Both the position numbers and the translations under genes were made by a program. A DNA stretch of 64,000 nt, from the NCBI GenBank assembly GCA_032119795.1, contig JAUMFO010000016.1, positions 1 through 64,000 of the forward strand. The letters run 5' to 3'. Of the stretch, positions 1 through 8,287 are shown one piece after another (the first letter of the stretch is position 1; every line of letters begins with the position of its first letter). Source of the stretch: JAGIBJ01 sp032119795. Its GTDB lineage: Bacteria > Actinomycetota > Thermoleophilia > Solirubrobacterales > Solirubrobacteraceae. A model generated the notes under the pieces. It did not search any database and had not been told where the DNA came from. It was given only the letters and a program-made list of their open reading frames with translations.

Positions 1-535
1 TTCGGGGCGCGAGGCCCGCGGCGCTGCAACCTCCTGGGGTTGCAGGGGCTCGGGGTCGCGTTGAACCCGCCGCACGTCCGGCGGATTCAACGCGACAGCG
101 CCTCGGGATTCCGTTCTGTCAGGCAACTGCAACCGCAGAAGGTTGCGGCCCGCCCGGTCGGAGCGAACTCCGGTCACCTGCGGGTGTTCAGCACCCCCAA
201 GTGACGGGAGTTCGAACCGCAACCGCCAGCGGTTGCGGCCCGCCCAGCGCCCGCCGACCGCGAAGCGACCCCAGTCCCGCTGCCGCCAACCCGCCCAGAC
301 GCCGCCACCCCGCGCCGCCCTCGGTGCAGAACGCCCCCAGGCCACGAAGCGATCTCCATTCCACCGCCGCCAAAGACCCAGGCGCCGGCCGCGCTCCGCC
401 TTCGCCGCCACGACGCCCCCAGGCCCCGAAGCGATCGACAATCCACCGCCGCCAACGACCAAATCGCCGTAGCGCCCGCTCCATTCCACCGCCGCCAGCG
501 ACCAAGTCGCCGTAGCAGCCGCTCAGTCCACCGCC
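1..535 (+). repeat. Multi-palindrome intergenic element, copy A (left part cut off)
   Basis: Non-coding 0.54-kb stretch downstream of the heme operon. It opens with the right arm of a hairpin that is complete in copy B (13594-13634), so the element continues beyond the window. In order: GCAACC-N6-GGTTGC palindromes at 26-43, 129-146 and 219-236 (start spacing 103 and 90 bp); a hairpin at 56-95 with 10-bp arms TCGCGTTGAA/TTCAACGCGA plus an inner CCGCC/GGCGG; and a composite hairpin at 164-214 (13 of 14 outer pairs, inner GGGTG/CACCC). From about 239 to 535 runs a degenerate array of a CCACCGCCGCCA-type unit. Every frame gives only low-complexity Pro/Arg/Ala sequence, so I do not call genes in it. 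Same orientation as copy B; copy C is inverted. Confidence 0.85.
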
Positions 536-563
536 TCAGAAGGCTGAGGCCAACCCAGCGCCC

Positions 564-2204
564 TCAGCCCAGCAGCGCGAGCGTCGCGTCGACGAGGCCG
601 TCGGGCGTGTGCGGATCGGCGACTGCGCTCGCAGTGACGCCCAACGCCTGCAGCGCCGCAGCGGTCGTCGGCCCGATCGCCACCGTCTGGAGGCCGCTGA
701 GCACCACTGCCGGGTCGGAGCCTTGGCTCCGTAGCGACGCGGCGACGGCCTCGGCGGCGGAGCCGGATGCGAAGAGCACGGCGTCGGCGGCACAGAGCTC
801 CGCGAGCTGATCACCAGTCAACGGCTCGGGCTCGGTCTGGTGCAGCGCCGCTACATACACGTGGGCACCACGCTCGGTGAGCGCCTGCGCCAAGAGCGGT
901 CGGCCGCCAAGCGCCTGCACGACCACCGCCCGCTGCGGCTTGATCCCCGCGGCGTCGATCGCGTCGACGAGGCCTTCGGTCACGGCCCGCTCGGGGACGA
1001 GATCGGCACGGATGCCGTAGCGCAGCAGCGCCTCGGCCGTCCCAGGTCCCACCGCGGCCACCGCAGCACCATGCAAGGCGCGCAGGTCCTCACCTTTGGC
1101 GGCCAACGCCGCAAACAGGGCGTCCGCGGCGGCCGGGCTCGACACGCAGACCAAGTCAACGCCAGCGAGCGCTGGAAGCTCCTGCCCCGTCGGCACGGTC
1201 CGGATGGCGGGGAGCTCGGCGACGATCGCCCCAAGCGAGCGCAGTCGACCGGCGAGCTGCGCGGCCGCGGCGCCGGCGCGAGTCACGACGACGCGCTTGC
1301 CGTCAAGGGGACGCAGGCCACGCCAGTCCAGCTGGGTCCCGAGGCCGGCGACGTCGCCGACGACGACCAGCGCCGGGGCGCGCACGCGGGCTTCTCTTGC
1401 GATGCGAGGGAGCTCGCTGAGGGTTGCACGAGTCACGCGCTGCGCGTCGGACGTGCCGCGCTCGACGATCGCCGCCGGCTCGTCGGGGGAGCGACCGTGG
1501 GCGATCAACTCGCGGGCCACGGTCGGCAGCGCCTTGACGGCCATGTAGAAGACGAGCGTGCCGGGGAAGTGCGCGAGGGAGCCCCAGTCACGGCCGGTCT
1601 CGGGCTTCTCGTCGTGGCCGTGGCCGGTGACGAACGCCACGGCGCTGGCCAACAGACGATGCGTCGCTGGGATGCCGGCAGCCGCCAGCGCGCCGGTGCC
1701 GCTCGTCACGCCCGCGACGACCTCCGCCCGGACGCCGGCCTCCAGCAGCTCGGCGAGCTCCTCGCCGCCGCGGCCAAACACAAACGGATCGCCGCCCTTG
1801 AGACGCACGACGCTGCGGCCCTCTTGGGCGAGGCGCACCATCAGCGCGTTGGTGTCTTCCTGGGCGACGTGGCGGCCATCGCCGACCTTGCCGACGTCGT
1901 AGAGTTCGGCGTCCGGGCGCACGAGATCCAGCAGCTCCTGCGCCACCAGCAGGTCGTGCAGCACCACGTCGGCCGTCGCCACGAGGCGGGCCGCACGGAC
2001 GGTCACGAGGCCCGGGTCGCCTGGACCGGCACCCACGAGGTAGGCGACGCCCGGCTCGGCATGCCCGAGCCGCAGCGAAGCGGCCAGCTGATCGAGACCT
2101 TGGTCGTTCGCTGGGCGCGGAGACGCCGCACGCGATTGCGGCGCGATGAAATGCTTGCCGGTGCCGCGCGGCTCTTCCCGGTCGAGCATGCCGCGGTCGC
2201 TCAT
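564..2204 (-). CDS. cobA-hemD: Uroporphyrinogen-III C-methyltransferase / uroporphyrinogen-III synthase fusion
   Basis: Bifunctional 546-residue cytoplasmic enzyme. The HemD half closes hydroxymethylbilane to uroporphyrinogen III; the CobA half methylates it with S-adenosylmethionine to precorrin-2, the branch to siroheme. Residues 53-285 show the methyltransferase motifs GAGPGDP (58-64), GKVGDGRHVAQED (105-117) and RLKGGDPFVFGRGGEE (134-149). The HemD-like part starts near 290 (DGKRVVVTRAG) and runs to the C-terminus. About 50 unmatched residues precede the first domain, so the true start could lie further in. Its ATG overlaps the hemC stop by 4 nt, implying coupled translation. It is the last gene of the chain before element A. 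CobA-HemD fusions are known in actinobacteria and firmicutes, so the pairing is not novel. Confidence 0.95.
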   Translation of the reverse strand: MSDRGMLDREEPRGTGKHFIAPQSRAASPRPANDQGLDQLAASLRLGHAEPGVAYLVGAGPGDPGLVTVRAARLVATADVVLHDLLVAQELLDLVRPDAELYDVGKVGDGRHVAQEDTNALMVRLAQEGRSVVRLKGGDPFVFGRGGEELAELLEAGVRAEVVAGVTSGTGALAAAGIPATHRLLASAVAFVTGHGHDEKPETGRDWGSLAHFPGTLVFYMAVKALPTVARELIAHGRSPDEPAAIVERGTSDAQRVTRATLSELPRIAREARVRAPALVVVGDVAGLGTQLDWRGLRPLDGKRVVVTRAGAAAAQLAGRLRSLGAIVAELPAIRTVPTGQELPALAGVDLVCVSSPAAADALFAALAAKGEDLRALHGAAVAAVGPGTAEALLRYGIRADLVPERAVTEGLVDAIDAAGIKPQRAVVVQALGGRPLLAQALTERGAHVYVAALHQTEPEPLTGDQLAELCAADAVLFASGSAAEAVAASLRSQGSDPAVVLSGLQTVAIGPTTAAALQALGVTASAVADPHTPDGLVDATLALLG

Positions 2205-3076
2205 GACGACGATTGTGCCAGCAGCTCGGCTGCCCCTGCAGCCTGCAGCCGCGCGGCAACGGACTGCGCGAGGAGCTCGGGGGCCTCGATCGGCCCGTCG
2301 AGCAGGTCGTCGAGGACGCGACCACCGTCGGGCGTGGTGAGCTTCACCCGCAGCTCAATGCGCTCGTCGCCGAGCGCGCTGGCGTGCGCACCGATCGCGG
2401 TGGTGCAATCCGCGCCGAGCGCCAGGCCGATCGCGCGCTCCGCGCGCAGCGCGGTAAACGCGGCCGGATCGGTGATCTGCATCGCGGCTCCGGCAGCAAC
2501 GGCGTCGCCCACGCGCGCCGTCAGCGCCACGATGCCCTGCCCGGGAGCAGGGACGAGCGCGTCGATCGGGGTGCCCTCGTCGCCGCGACCCAGGCGGTTC
2601 AGCCCGGCCTGGGCGAGAATTGCCGCGTGGAGCGGGCCCTCGGAGACGAGCCGCAGACGCGTGTCGACGTTGCCTCGCAGCGGCTCAACGACGAGATCGG
2701 GACGCAGCGCCAGGAGCTGCCCGGCGCGCCGCAGCGAGCTGGTGCCGACGCGAGCACCTTGGGGCAGCTCGTCGAGCGTGGCGACGCCGACGAGCGCGTC
2801 GCGCGGATCCTCGCGCGGCATCGCGGCCACGAGCGCAACGCCGTCGGCCAGCTCGCCGGGGACGTCCTTGGCGGAGTGCACGGCGAGGTCGATCTCGCCG
2901 TCGAGCAGCGCGCGGTCGAGCTCCTTGACCCACTTTTCCTTGTCTGCCAGCGCGCGGTTCTGATCGCCGGTGGTGACGATCTCGACGATCTCGACGTCAC
3001 CGCCCAGCGCAGCCGCGACGGCACGGGCCTGCACGAGGGCCAGCGCGCTTCCGCGCGTCCCGAGGCGCAGCGCCAT
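2201..3076 (-). CDS. hemC: Hydroxymethylbilane synthase (porphobilinogen deaminase)
   Basis: Joins four porphobilinogen molecules head to tail into hydroxymethylbilane. 291 residues, normal for the family. The N-terminus LRLGTRGSALALVQA is the classic start; further landmarks are DLAVHSAKDVP, RVGTSSLRRAGQL and RGNVDTRLRL. The cysteine expected to carry the dipyrromethane cofactor lies in GADCTTAIGAH near residue 220. The start shares one base with the hemA stop, and the end overlaps cobA-hemD by 4 nt, so hemA, hemC and cobA-hemD are almost certainly one transcript. Confidence 0.97.
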   Translation of the reverse strand: MALRLGTRGSALALVQARAVAAALGGDVEIVEIVTTGDQNRALADKEKWVKELDRALLDGEIDLAVHSAKDVPGELADGVALVAAMPREDPRDALVGVATLDELPQGARVGTSSLRRAGQLLALRPDLVVEPLRGNVDTRLRLVSEGPLHAAILAQAGLNRLGRGDEGTPIDALVPAPGQGIVALTARVGDAVAAGAAMQITDPAAFTALRAERAIGLALGADCTTAIGAHASALGDERIELRVKLTTPDGGRVLDDLLDGPIEAPELLAQSVAARLQAAGAAELLAQSSS

Positions 3077-4410
3077 CAGGTGACTGGCCCGCGCGCCTGC
3101 CCGGGGAGCTGGTCGACGTCCTCCAGGCGGCCGTCCTCGACCTCGCCGTCGAGCCCGAAGAGCTCGCGGAGGATCTCGACGCGGCGGTGGCCGGCGGCCG
3201 GGTCGACCGACCGCAGGCGGATCGTCGGCTCATGCAGGATGCGCGTGGCCACCGCGCGGGCGACGGCCTCGATCCGGGCGCGATCACGCGAGGAGGCGGA
3301 CTCCCAACGGCCGGCGTTCTCGGTGAGGACCCGCTCGACGATGTCGTCGGCCTGGCGGTGCATCGCGGCGATCGTCGGAGCGACCCCACGAGTGACCATC
3401 CACGTGTTGAAGCGGCCGAGTTCGTCGTCGACGATCGTCTCCGCGCGGACGGCCTCGGCCTTGCGCACGTGCGTCATGCGAGCGATGACCGACTCCATGG
3501 CATCCAGGTCGTAGCGCTGGACGCCCGGCAGCAGGCCGCAGGCGGGTTCGATGTCTCGCGGGACGGCGAGGTCGATCAGCAGCAGCGGCCGGCCGGCGCG
3601 GGCAGGAAGCACCTCGGCGATCGCTTCGCGGTGCAGAATCGGGTGCGGTGAGGCGGTCGCAGAGACGACCACGTCAGCCGTCTCCAGCAGCCCCGGGAGG
3701 TGGTCGAGCGGCGCGACCTCGCCGGCGAACTTCGCGGCGAGCGAGATCGCGCGGTTCGCGCGCCGGTTCGCCACGAACAGCGTCGCGACGCCGCGCTGGT
3801 GGAACGCGGCCGCGGCGAGCTCGGCCGTCTCGCCGGCACCGATGATCACGACCTGGCGGCCAGCAAGATCACCGAGTTCGCGCTCTGCGAGGGAGGCCGC
3901 CAGCGAGGAGATCGACATCGAGCCGTGGCCGATCTCGGTCTCGCTGCGCACGCGCCGGCCAGTGCCGACGGCGGCGCCGTAGAGGCGATCGAGCGTGGGG
4001 CCGCTGGTGCCGGCGGAGACGGCGACCTCGTGGGCGCGGCGCACCTGGCCGAGGATCTCGGCCTCGCCGAGCACCATCGACTCCAGCCCGGAGGCGACGC
4101 GGAAGAGGTGGCGGGCCGAGTCGGCCTCGTGGAGGCGGAACACGGCACCACCGAGGTCGTCGGGGGCGAACCCGCCGCGGCGAGCGAGCACCCGCAGCAG
4201 GCCGTCTTCGGCCGCCTGCGGGTCGTCCGTGAGAACCGTGATCTCGGTGCGGTTGCACGTCGACATCGCCACGAGCTCGTGGATGTTGTCGTCGCAGGCC
4301 GCCAGCTCGCCGAGCACGTGGCCGGCGCCGTCGCCCGGGAGCGCGAGGCGCTCGCGAAGCGCCACCGGCGCTGTGCGATGCGAGACGCCGACGGTGAGCA
4401 GCTCGCTCAT
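3076..4410 (-). CDS. hemA: Glutamyl-tRNA reductase
   Basis: First step of the C5 route to 5-aminolevulinate: NADPH-dependent reduction of glutamyl-tRNA(Glu) to glutamate-1-semialdehyde. 444 residues. Catalytic Cys52 sits in STCNR. The conserved LGEAEILGQ (114-122) follows His101, and the NADPH-binding loop is GAGETAE (191-197). The C-terminal third is the helical dimerisation region. No hemL or hemB is visible in this window. The start overlaps the upstream ccmD-like gene by 4 nt, which ties heme synthesis to cytochrome c maturation in one operon. Confidence 0.97.
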   Translation of the reverse strand: MSELLTVGVSHRTAPVALRERLALPGDGAGHVLGELAACDDNIHELVAMSTCNRTEITVLTDDPQAAEDGLLRVLARRGGFAPDDLGGAVFRLHEADSARHLFRVASGLESMVLGEAEILGQVRRAHEVAVSAGTSGPTLDRLYGAAVGTGRRVRSETEIGHGSMSISSLAASLAERELGDLAGRQVVIIGAGETAELAAAAFHQRGVATLFVANRRANRAISLAAKFAGEVAPLDHLPGLLETADVVVSATASPHPILHREAIAEVLPARAGRPLLLIDLAVPRDIEPACGLLPGVQRYDLDAMESVIARMTHVRKAEAVRAETIVDDELGRFNTWMVTRGVAPTIAAMHRQADDIVERVLTENAGRWESASSRDRARIEAVARAVATRILHEPTIRLRSVDPAAGHRRVEILRELFGLDGEVEDGRLEDVDQLPGQARGPVT

Positions 4411-4694
4411 CGGGTCGGCGCGATCGTCGGGGGCTCGGCCTGGGTCACGTCGCTCGGCAGCTCGCCGCCTTGCACGACGCCAGCACCCTGCTGGCCGGCA
4501 TGCTCGAGGCCGTCGAGCCGTGCCTCAAGGTCGTCGGCGATCTTGGAGATCCGCGTCAGGCGCTGGGCCATGATCGCGACGTAGGCGACGACGAGCACGA
4601 GGAACACCACGTAGGCGGCGATCACGTACGCGCCACCGGACTCGTCGGGGATCGTGCTGGCCTGGGCGAGCACGCTGGGAACGGAGAGCGTCAT
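4407..4694 (-). CDS. ccmD: CcmD-like small membrane protein
   Basis: 95 residues with one membrane segment at about 22-43 (AYVIAAYVVFLVLVVAYVAI) followed by a basic QRLTRI stretch and a short predicted coiled coil rich in Asp/Glu/Leu (49-62). This matches the organisation of CcmD, the small partner that helps release heme-loaded CcmE from CcmABC. Sequence conservation in the family is weak, so the call rests on size, topology and position directly after ccmC, with 4-nt overlaps on both sides (ccmC and hemA). The C-terminal tail of about 35 residues is low-complexity and longer than in proteobacterial CcmD. Confidence 0.7.
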   Translation of the reverse strand: MTLSVPSVLAQASTIPDESGGAYVIAAYVVFLVLVVAYVAIMAQRLTRISKIADDLEARLDGLEHAGQQGAGVVQGGELPSDVTQAEPPTIAPTR

Positions 4695-5413
4695 GCCTGT
4701 GGGACCGCCGAGCGCCGGGGGATCAGATCGTCGCCGCCGGCGCGGCGCTCAAGCGCGCGCAGGCGGAAGGTCGTGCTCTTGGACAGCAGCTCGTACCTCA
4801 CGAGGGTCGCGTAGAGCACGGAGATCGCGACGAGGCAGAGCAGGAAGGTGATGAGCACGGAGCCCGGCATCGAGCCGTCGGCGGCGTTCGAGAGCGTACG
4901 CGGATGCAGGTAGGCATCCGCCATCCGCACGACGGCGAAGTTGATCGGCACGAACGCCCCAGCGACCACGGCAAACACGCTGGCGGCGCGGGCCTGGCGG
5001 CGCGGGTCGTCGATCGACAGGCGCAGCGGCTGGTAGGTGCAGTACAGGAGGAAGACGATCAGGAACGACACCAGGAACGGCTCGTCCCACCGCCACCACG
5101 CGCCCCAGGCCGTCTTGCCCCAGATCGCGCCCGTGATCAGCACCGAGACGGCCAGGATCTGCGACTGGTGGATGTTCACGTAGGACCGCAGATCGGCCTC
5201 GGAGTTGCCGGTGCGCAGGTAGCGCAAGCCGTGGATCCCGCCGATCACGAAGCCGATCAGCGCGACGATCCCGATCGGCACGTGCAGGTAGAAGATCTTC
5301 TGCCGGAAGCCCTGGTCGGCGTCGAGCGGGGCGTAGAAGAACGCCAGGCCGAAGCCGGCCGCCAGCAGGACGACGGACAGGATCGAGAGGGGGCGCAGGC
5401 CGCGAACGGTCAT
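4691..5413 (-). CDS. ccmC: Heme exporter / cytochrome c biogenesis protein CcmC
   Basis: 240-residue integral membrane protein with six predicted helices. It carries the tryptophan-rich heme-handling loop WGAWWRWD (103-110), the hallmark of the CcmC/CcmF/CcsA heme-handling family, and histidines such as His44 in the FYLHVP segment that could ligate heme. CcmC loads heme onto CcmE outside the membrane. It lies 14 nt after ccmB and overlaps the ccmD-like gene by 4 nt. No ccmE, ccmF or ccmH is present in this window, so the rest of the pathway must be elsewhere. Confidence 0.93.
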   Translation of the reverse strand: MTVRGLRPLSILSVVLLAAGFGLAFFYAPLDADQGFRQKIFYLHVPIGIVALIGFVIGGIHGLRYLRTGNSEADLRSYVNIHQSQILAVSVLITGAIWGKTAWGAWWRWDEPFLVSFLIVFLLYCTYQPLRLSIDDPRRQARAASVFAVVAGAFVPINFAVVRMADAYLHPRTLSNAADGSMPGSVLITFLLCLVAISVLYATLVRYELLSKSTTFRLRALERRAGGDDLIPRRSAVPQA

Positions 5414-5427
5414 GGAAGAGGGAAGGC

Positions 5428-6126
5428 TCAGTCCTCGACGAGGTACTCACCGACGACAGAGCCGACGAGTGCGAGAACCACAGCATAGATGGCCAGAACC
5501 CCCGGCCAGCGCCATGCAAGCGCCTCGGCGCCGGGCTCAAGGACCGGAGCTAGCGCTGCCTGCGCCGCAATGAGGGCCGGGATCGCGAGCGGGACCACCA
5601 GGATTGGCACGATCAGCTCTCGGGATCTGGCTCCAATCGCGATGCCGGCGACGATCCCACCGAGGGTCGCCAGTGTGAGATCGAGCAAGACGAGCACCAG
5701 GACGATCTCTGGGAGCACCGGGAGCAGATCTGGACCCAGCAGCAGGAGCCCAAAGACCGGCACGAGGACGACCTCAAGGGCAGCGAGGACCAGCGCCAAG
5801 CCGGCGACTTTGGCGGCCAGGAGCGCGCCGGCCGGGGCGGGGCTGAGGAGGTACTGCTGCACTCCGGCGTCTCGCTCCTCGCTGCCGAAGAGCCGCGAGA
5901 CGCCGAGCAGCGACGCGAACAGCAGGGGCACCAGGAGCGAGCCGGCAGCAAGGTCGCCGGAGACCGTCTCCTGGTCGAGCGCGAAGCGCAGGACGATCAT
6001 GGTCCCGAGCGCAAGCAGGCCCATGGCGGGCAGCAGCTCAAACGAACGTCGCTCCAGCAGGAGGTCCTTGCGCAAAATGGTGAGGACGGCCCGGCGGGCG
6101 GAGATGGGCTTCGGCGCCTGGCTCAC
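5428..6126 (-). CDS. ccmB: Heme exporter permease CcmB
   Basis: 232 residues, six hydrophobic segments. Partner membrane subunit of the CcmA ATPase. The N-terminus (RAVLTILRKDLLLERRSFE) and the following GLLALGTMIVLRFAL segment are typical of CcmB. Helices lie at about 35-50, 65-80, 105-125, 130-150, 160-180 and 205-228. The start overlaps the ccmA stop by 4 nt; ccmC follows 14 nt later. Confidence 0.92.
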   Translation of the reverse strand: MSQAPKPISARRAVLTILRKDLLLERRSFELLPAMGLLALGTMIVLRFALDQETVSGDLAAGSLLVPLLFASLLGVSRLFGSEERDAGVQQYLLSPAPAGALLAAKVAGLALVLAALEVVLVPVFGLLLLGPDLLPVLPEIVLVLVLLDLTLATLGGIVAGIAIGARSRELIVPILVVPLAIPALIAAQAALAPVLEPGAEALAWRWPGVLAIYAVVLALVGSVVGEYLVED

Positions 6127-6929
6127 CGGTAGAGCGCCTCCACGTCGGCAGCCGTCATTCCCGCGCTTGGGCCGACGTACTTGATCGTCGCTGCGGCCCC
6201 GAGCACGATCACGCCGTCGGCCTCCTCGAGGGCGGCGGCGGGGTCGTGGCTGGCGATCACGCGTGTGCGGCCGTCGCGCGGCGCGATGAGTGCCCCGACC
6301 AGCTCGGAAGCGACGGGGTCGAGATTGGCGAGCGGCTCATCCAAGAGCAGCAACGGCGGGTCGCTGAGGAGCGCCCGGGCAACCGCGGCGCGCTGCGTCA
6401 GCCCGCGGGAGAGCGCACCGACGTGCTGGTCGGCGCGCTCTTGCAGCCGCGCCTGCGCAAGGAGTTCGTCGACGCGCCCATCCGGCAGGCCGTGCAGACG
6501 CGCGTGGTAGTCGAGGTTCTCGCGAATCGTGAGGTCTCGGTACAGCAGTGGCTGGTGCGAGACGAGGCCGACTTGGCCCCGCAGCGCCCACCGCTCCGCT
6601 GGCAAGGCATGCCCAAGGACGCTCAGCTCGCCGCCGTGGTGGGTGCGGAGCCCGGCCAGCAAAGCAAGCAACGTGGTCTTGCCGGAGCCGTTGGCGCCGA
6701 GCAGCGCAACCGTCGCGCCAGCCTCGACCCGGAGCGAGAGGTCGCGCAGGACGGGCGTGCGGCCATGTGCGGCGAGCAGCCCCTTGGCGAGGATCGCCGG
6801 GATGGCGTCGGTCGCCGGGATGGCCGCTGGCCTCTTACTCGTCTTCGTCGTCGTAGTAGTCGTCTTCGTCGCCTGCGTCGCCGGTCGACACGTCGTCGCG
6901 CAGGTCGGCGGCCGGTTCGCGGCCTTCAA
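6123..6929 (-). CDS. ccmA: Cytochrome c maturation ABC transporter ATPase CcmA
   Basis: ATPase of the CcmABCD complex, which frees heme-loaded CcmE. Walker A is GANGSGKT, the signature is LSRGLTQRAAVARAL, Walker B is LLLLDEPLANLD and the H-loop is VIASHD. The core begins at about residue 46 of the long reading frame (AILAKGLLAAHG). The start is a problem: the only ATG, at 6929, gives a Thr/Lys-rich leader that overlaps the preceding gene by 95 nt, and there is no in-frame ATG, GTG or TTG between the end of that gene (6835) and the core. Either the overlap is real or a rare start codon is used. The end overlaps ccmB by 4 nt. Confidence 0.9.
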   Translation of the reverse strand: MKAANRPPTCATTCRPATQATKTTTTTTKTSKRPAAIPATDAIPAILAKGLLAAHGRTPVLRDLSLRVEAGATVALLGANGSGKTTLLALLAGLRTHHGGELSVLGHALPAERWALRGQVGLVSHQPLLYRDLTIRENLDYHARLHGLPDGRVDELLAQARLQERADQHVGALSRGLTQRAAVARALLSDPPLLLLDEPLANLDPVASELVGALIAPRDGRTRVIASHDPAAALEEADGVIVLGAAATIKYVGPSAGMTAADVEALYR

Positions 6930-7386
6930 GGCGCGACCGGATCGACGGAAGCACGGGTGCCAGCGCAGCCAGAGCGGCTTCGATGAGGCGCACCTCGCGC
7001 GGCAGATTCACGACGAGCGTCTCACCGGCGATGCCGCAGGCGCCGCGCTCAAGCGTGCCCTCAGGCGCCTCCTCAGCGAGGGCCCGGCGCAGCATCTCCT
7101 CGATGCCGGGCACGCGCCGCTCGACGATGATCGAGGTGAGTTCGGGGACGATGTCGTCTGGGCCAATGCCGGCGCCGCCACACGTGAGCAGCAGGCAGAC
7201 CTGCTCGTCGATGTAGTGCTGAAGCCGCTCCTCGAAGAGCTCGCCGCCAAGCGGCACGAGCTCGATCGCCAGGACGTCCCCACCGACCGCCTCCACGCGC
7301 GCCGCAACTTCGGGGCCGTACTCCTCGACGGAGAGCTCCGGGCTGTGGCTGTCGTGCGCGATCACGATCACGGCGGGGATGGTCAT
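6835..7386 (-). CDS. MoaB/MogA-like molybdopterin-binding domain protein
   Basis: 183 residues. The segment LLTCGGAGIGPDDIVPE resembles the MogA/MoaB signature T-x-GGTG-x-x-x-x-D-x-TPE, but the first glycine pair is CGGAG instead of GGTG. In the family this fold binds molybdopterin and adenylylates it; whether that activity survives is unclear. The last 20 or so residues form a very acidic tail (DEDDYYDDEDE). The ATG at 7386 overlaps the stop of the precorrin-2 dehydrogenase gene by 4 nt, which fixes the start. No other molybdenum cofactor gene is nearby, so a role in tetrapyrrole or cytochrome assembly is possible but only inferred from position. Confidence 0.65.
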   Translation of the reverse strand: MTIPAVIVIAHDSHSPELSVEEYGPEVAARVEAVGGDVLAIELVPLGGELFEERLQHYIDEQVCLLLTCGGAGIGPDDIVPELTSIIVERRVPGIEEMLRRALAEEAPEGTLERGACGIAGETLVVNLPREVRLIEAALAALAPVLPSIRSRLEGREPAADLRDDVSTGDAGDEDDYYDDEDE

Positions 7387-8129
7387 ACGGCGAGCCTCTG
7401 CTGTGCAGCTGTTTGGGCCTGAGAGATCACTTGCAGCAGCTCGTCGCCTCGGTCCTCGCGCAGGAGCTGGATCGGATCGGGGTCGCCGCCGACGATGCCT
7501 TCGAAGAACACTTTGCGGTCCTGGTAGGTCGGCAGCGTGGCTTTTGCCCAGCCGCGCACGTCGTTGAGGACGATCGCCAGGCGCGCATACTCCTCGCCGA
7601 AGTGCTCTGCGATCTCGGCTTTCATGCGCTTGGCCAGCGCCGGCGAGGCGCCTGCCGTGGAGATGGCGATGGCGAGCGGCCCGGTGCGCAGGATCGCCGG
7701 CAGGATGAAGTTGCACAGCGGCGGCACGTCGACGACGTTGACGAGCATCGCGCGGCGCTCGGCGTCGTCATAGACGCGGATGTTGACCTCGGTGTCGTCG
7801 GTGCAGGCAATCACGAGGAATCGGCCGACGAGATCGTCTGGCTCGTAGTCGCGGGCGAGATGCTCGATCGAGCCCTCATCGGCGAGTTCCTGGAGCCCGG
7901 GGCCGAGTTCGGGTGCGACGACCGTCACCTTGCCGTCGCAGGCCAGGAGTCCCTCGGTCTTCTCGAGGCCGATCTCACCGCCGCCGACGACGAGGCAGCT
8001 GCGGCCCGTCAGCCGCAGGCACGCGATGTAGAAGGGAGTGGCGAGCATGTCGCGCACGCACGACTGATCGCAGCGATCGCGCCGGTACTGGCACACACAC
8101 TCCTTCCCCATAAAAACCTGAGCTGGCAT
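7383..8129 (-). CDS. Precorrin-2 dehydrogenase / sirohydrochlorin ferrochelatase (Met8/CysG-N type)
   Basis: NAD-dependent oxidation of precorrin-2 to sirohydrochlorin, possibly with iron insertion to siroheme. The NAD-binding turn is CLVVGGGEIGLEK, followed by VTVVAPEL, the DDTEVN segment and LCNFILPAIL, then the STAGASPALAK motif of the C-terminal part. It supplies the step after the CobA half encoded at the far end of the same chain. Start choice is open: ATG at 8129, 8111 or 8048. The last gives the usual family N-terminus (LATPFYIACLRLTG); the longer forms add a four-cysteine stretch, CVCQYRRDRCDQSC. First gene of the chain. Confidence 0.88.
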   Translation of the reverse strand: MPAQVFMGKECVCQYRRDRCDQSCVRDMLATPFYIACLRLTGRSCLVVGGGEIGLEKTEGLLACDGKVTVVAPELGPGLQELADEGSIEHLARDYEPDDLVGRFLVIACTDDTEVNIRVYDDAERRAMLVNVVDVPPLCNFILPAILRTGPLAIAISTAGASPALAKRMKAEIAEHFGEEYARLAIVLNDVRGWAKATLPTYQDRKVFFEGIVGGDPDPIQLLREDRGDELLQVISQAQTAAQQRLAV

Positions 8130-8287
8130 TGGTCCGGCCAGCGTACCCCTTGCGTACCCCTCGTAACGCTCCGGCGTTCCCCAGCAATTTGCGACTCATG
8201 CCCCCTGAAGTTCTGCCATCCGCGTCCGATTACCCGAGTACTGGACGACCCCGTCCTGAACTCCCCAAGAAGCGGAACCCAGCGGAA

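Noticed and set aside
143..515. Long open frames on both strands in element A
   Set aside because: Low-complexity Pro/Arg/Ala-rich products in every frame, no ribosome-binding site, no shared product among the three element copies. Open frames are expected at this GC content.
840..2963. Large plus-strand open frame opposite cobA-hemD and hemC
   Set aside because: It is the antisense shadow of well-conserved heme genes; product is Arg/Gly/His-rich with no domain.
7387..7716. Upstream extension of the MogA-like gene
   Set aside because: The extension lies antiphase inside the precorrin-2 dehydrogenase gene and the ATG at 7386 gives the normal start with a 4-nt overlap.
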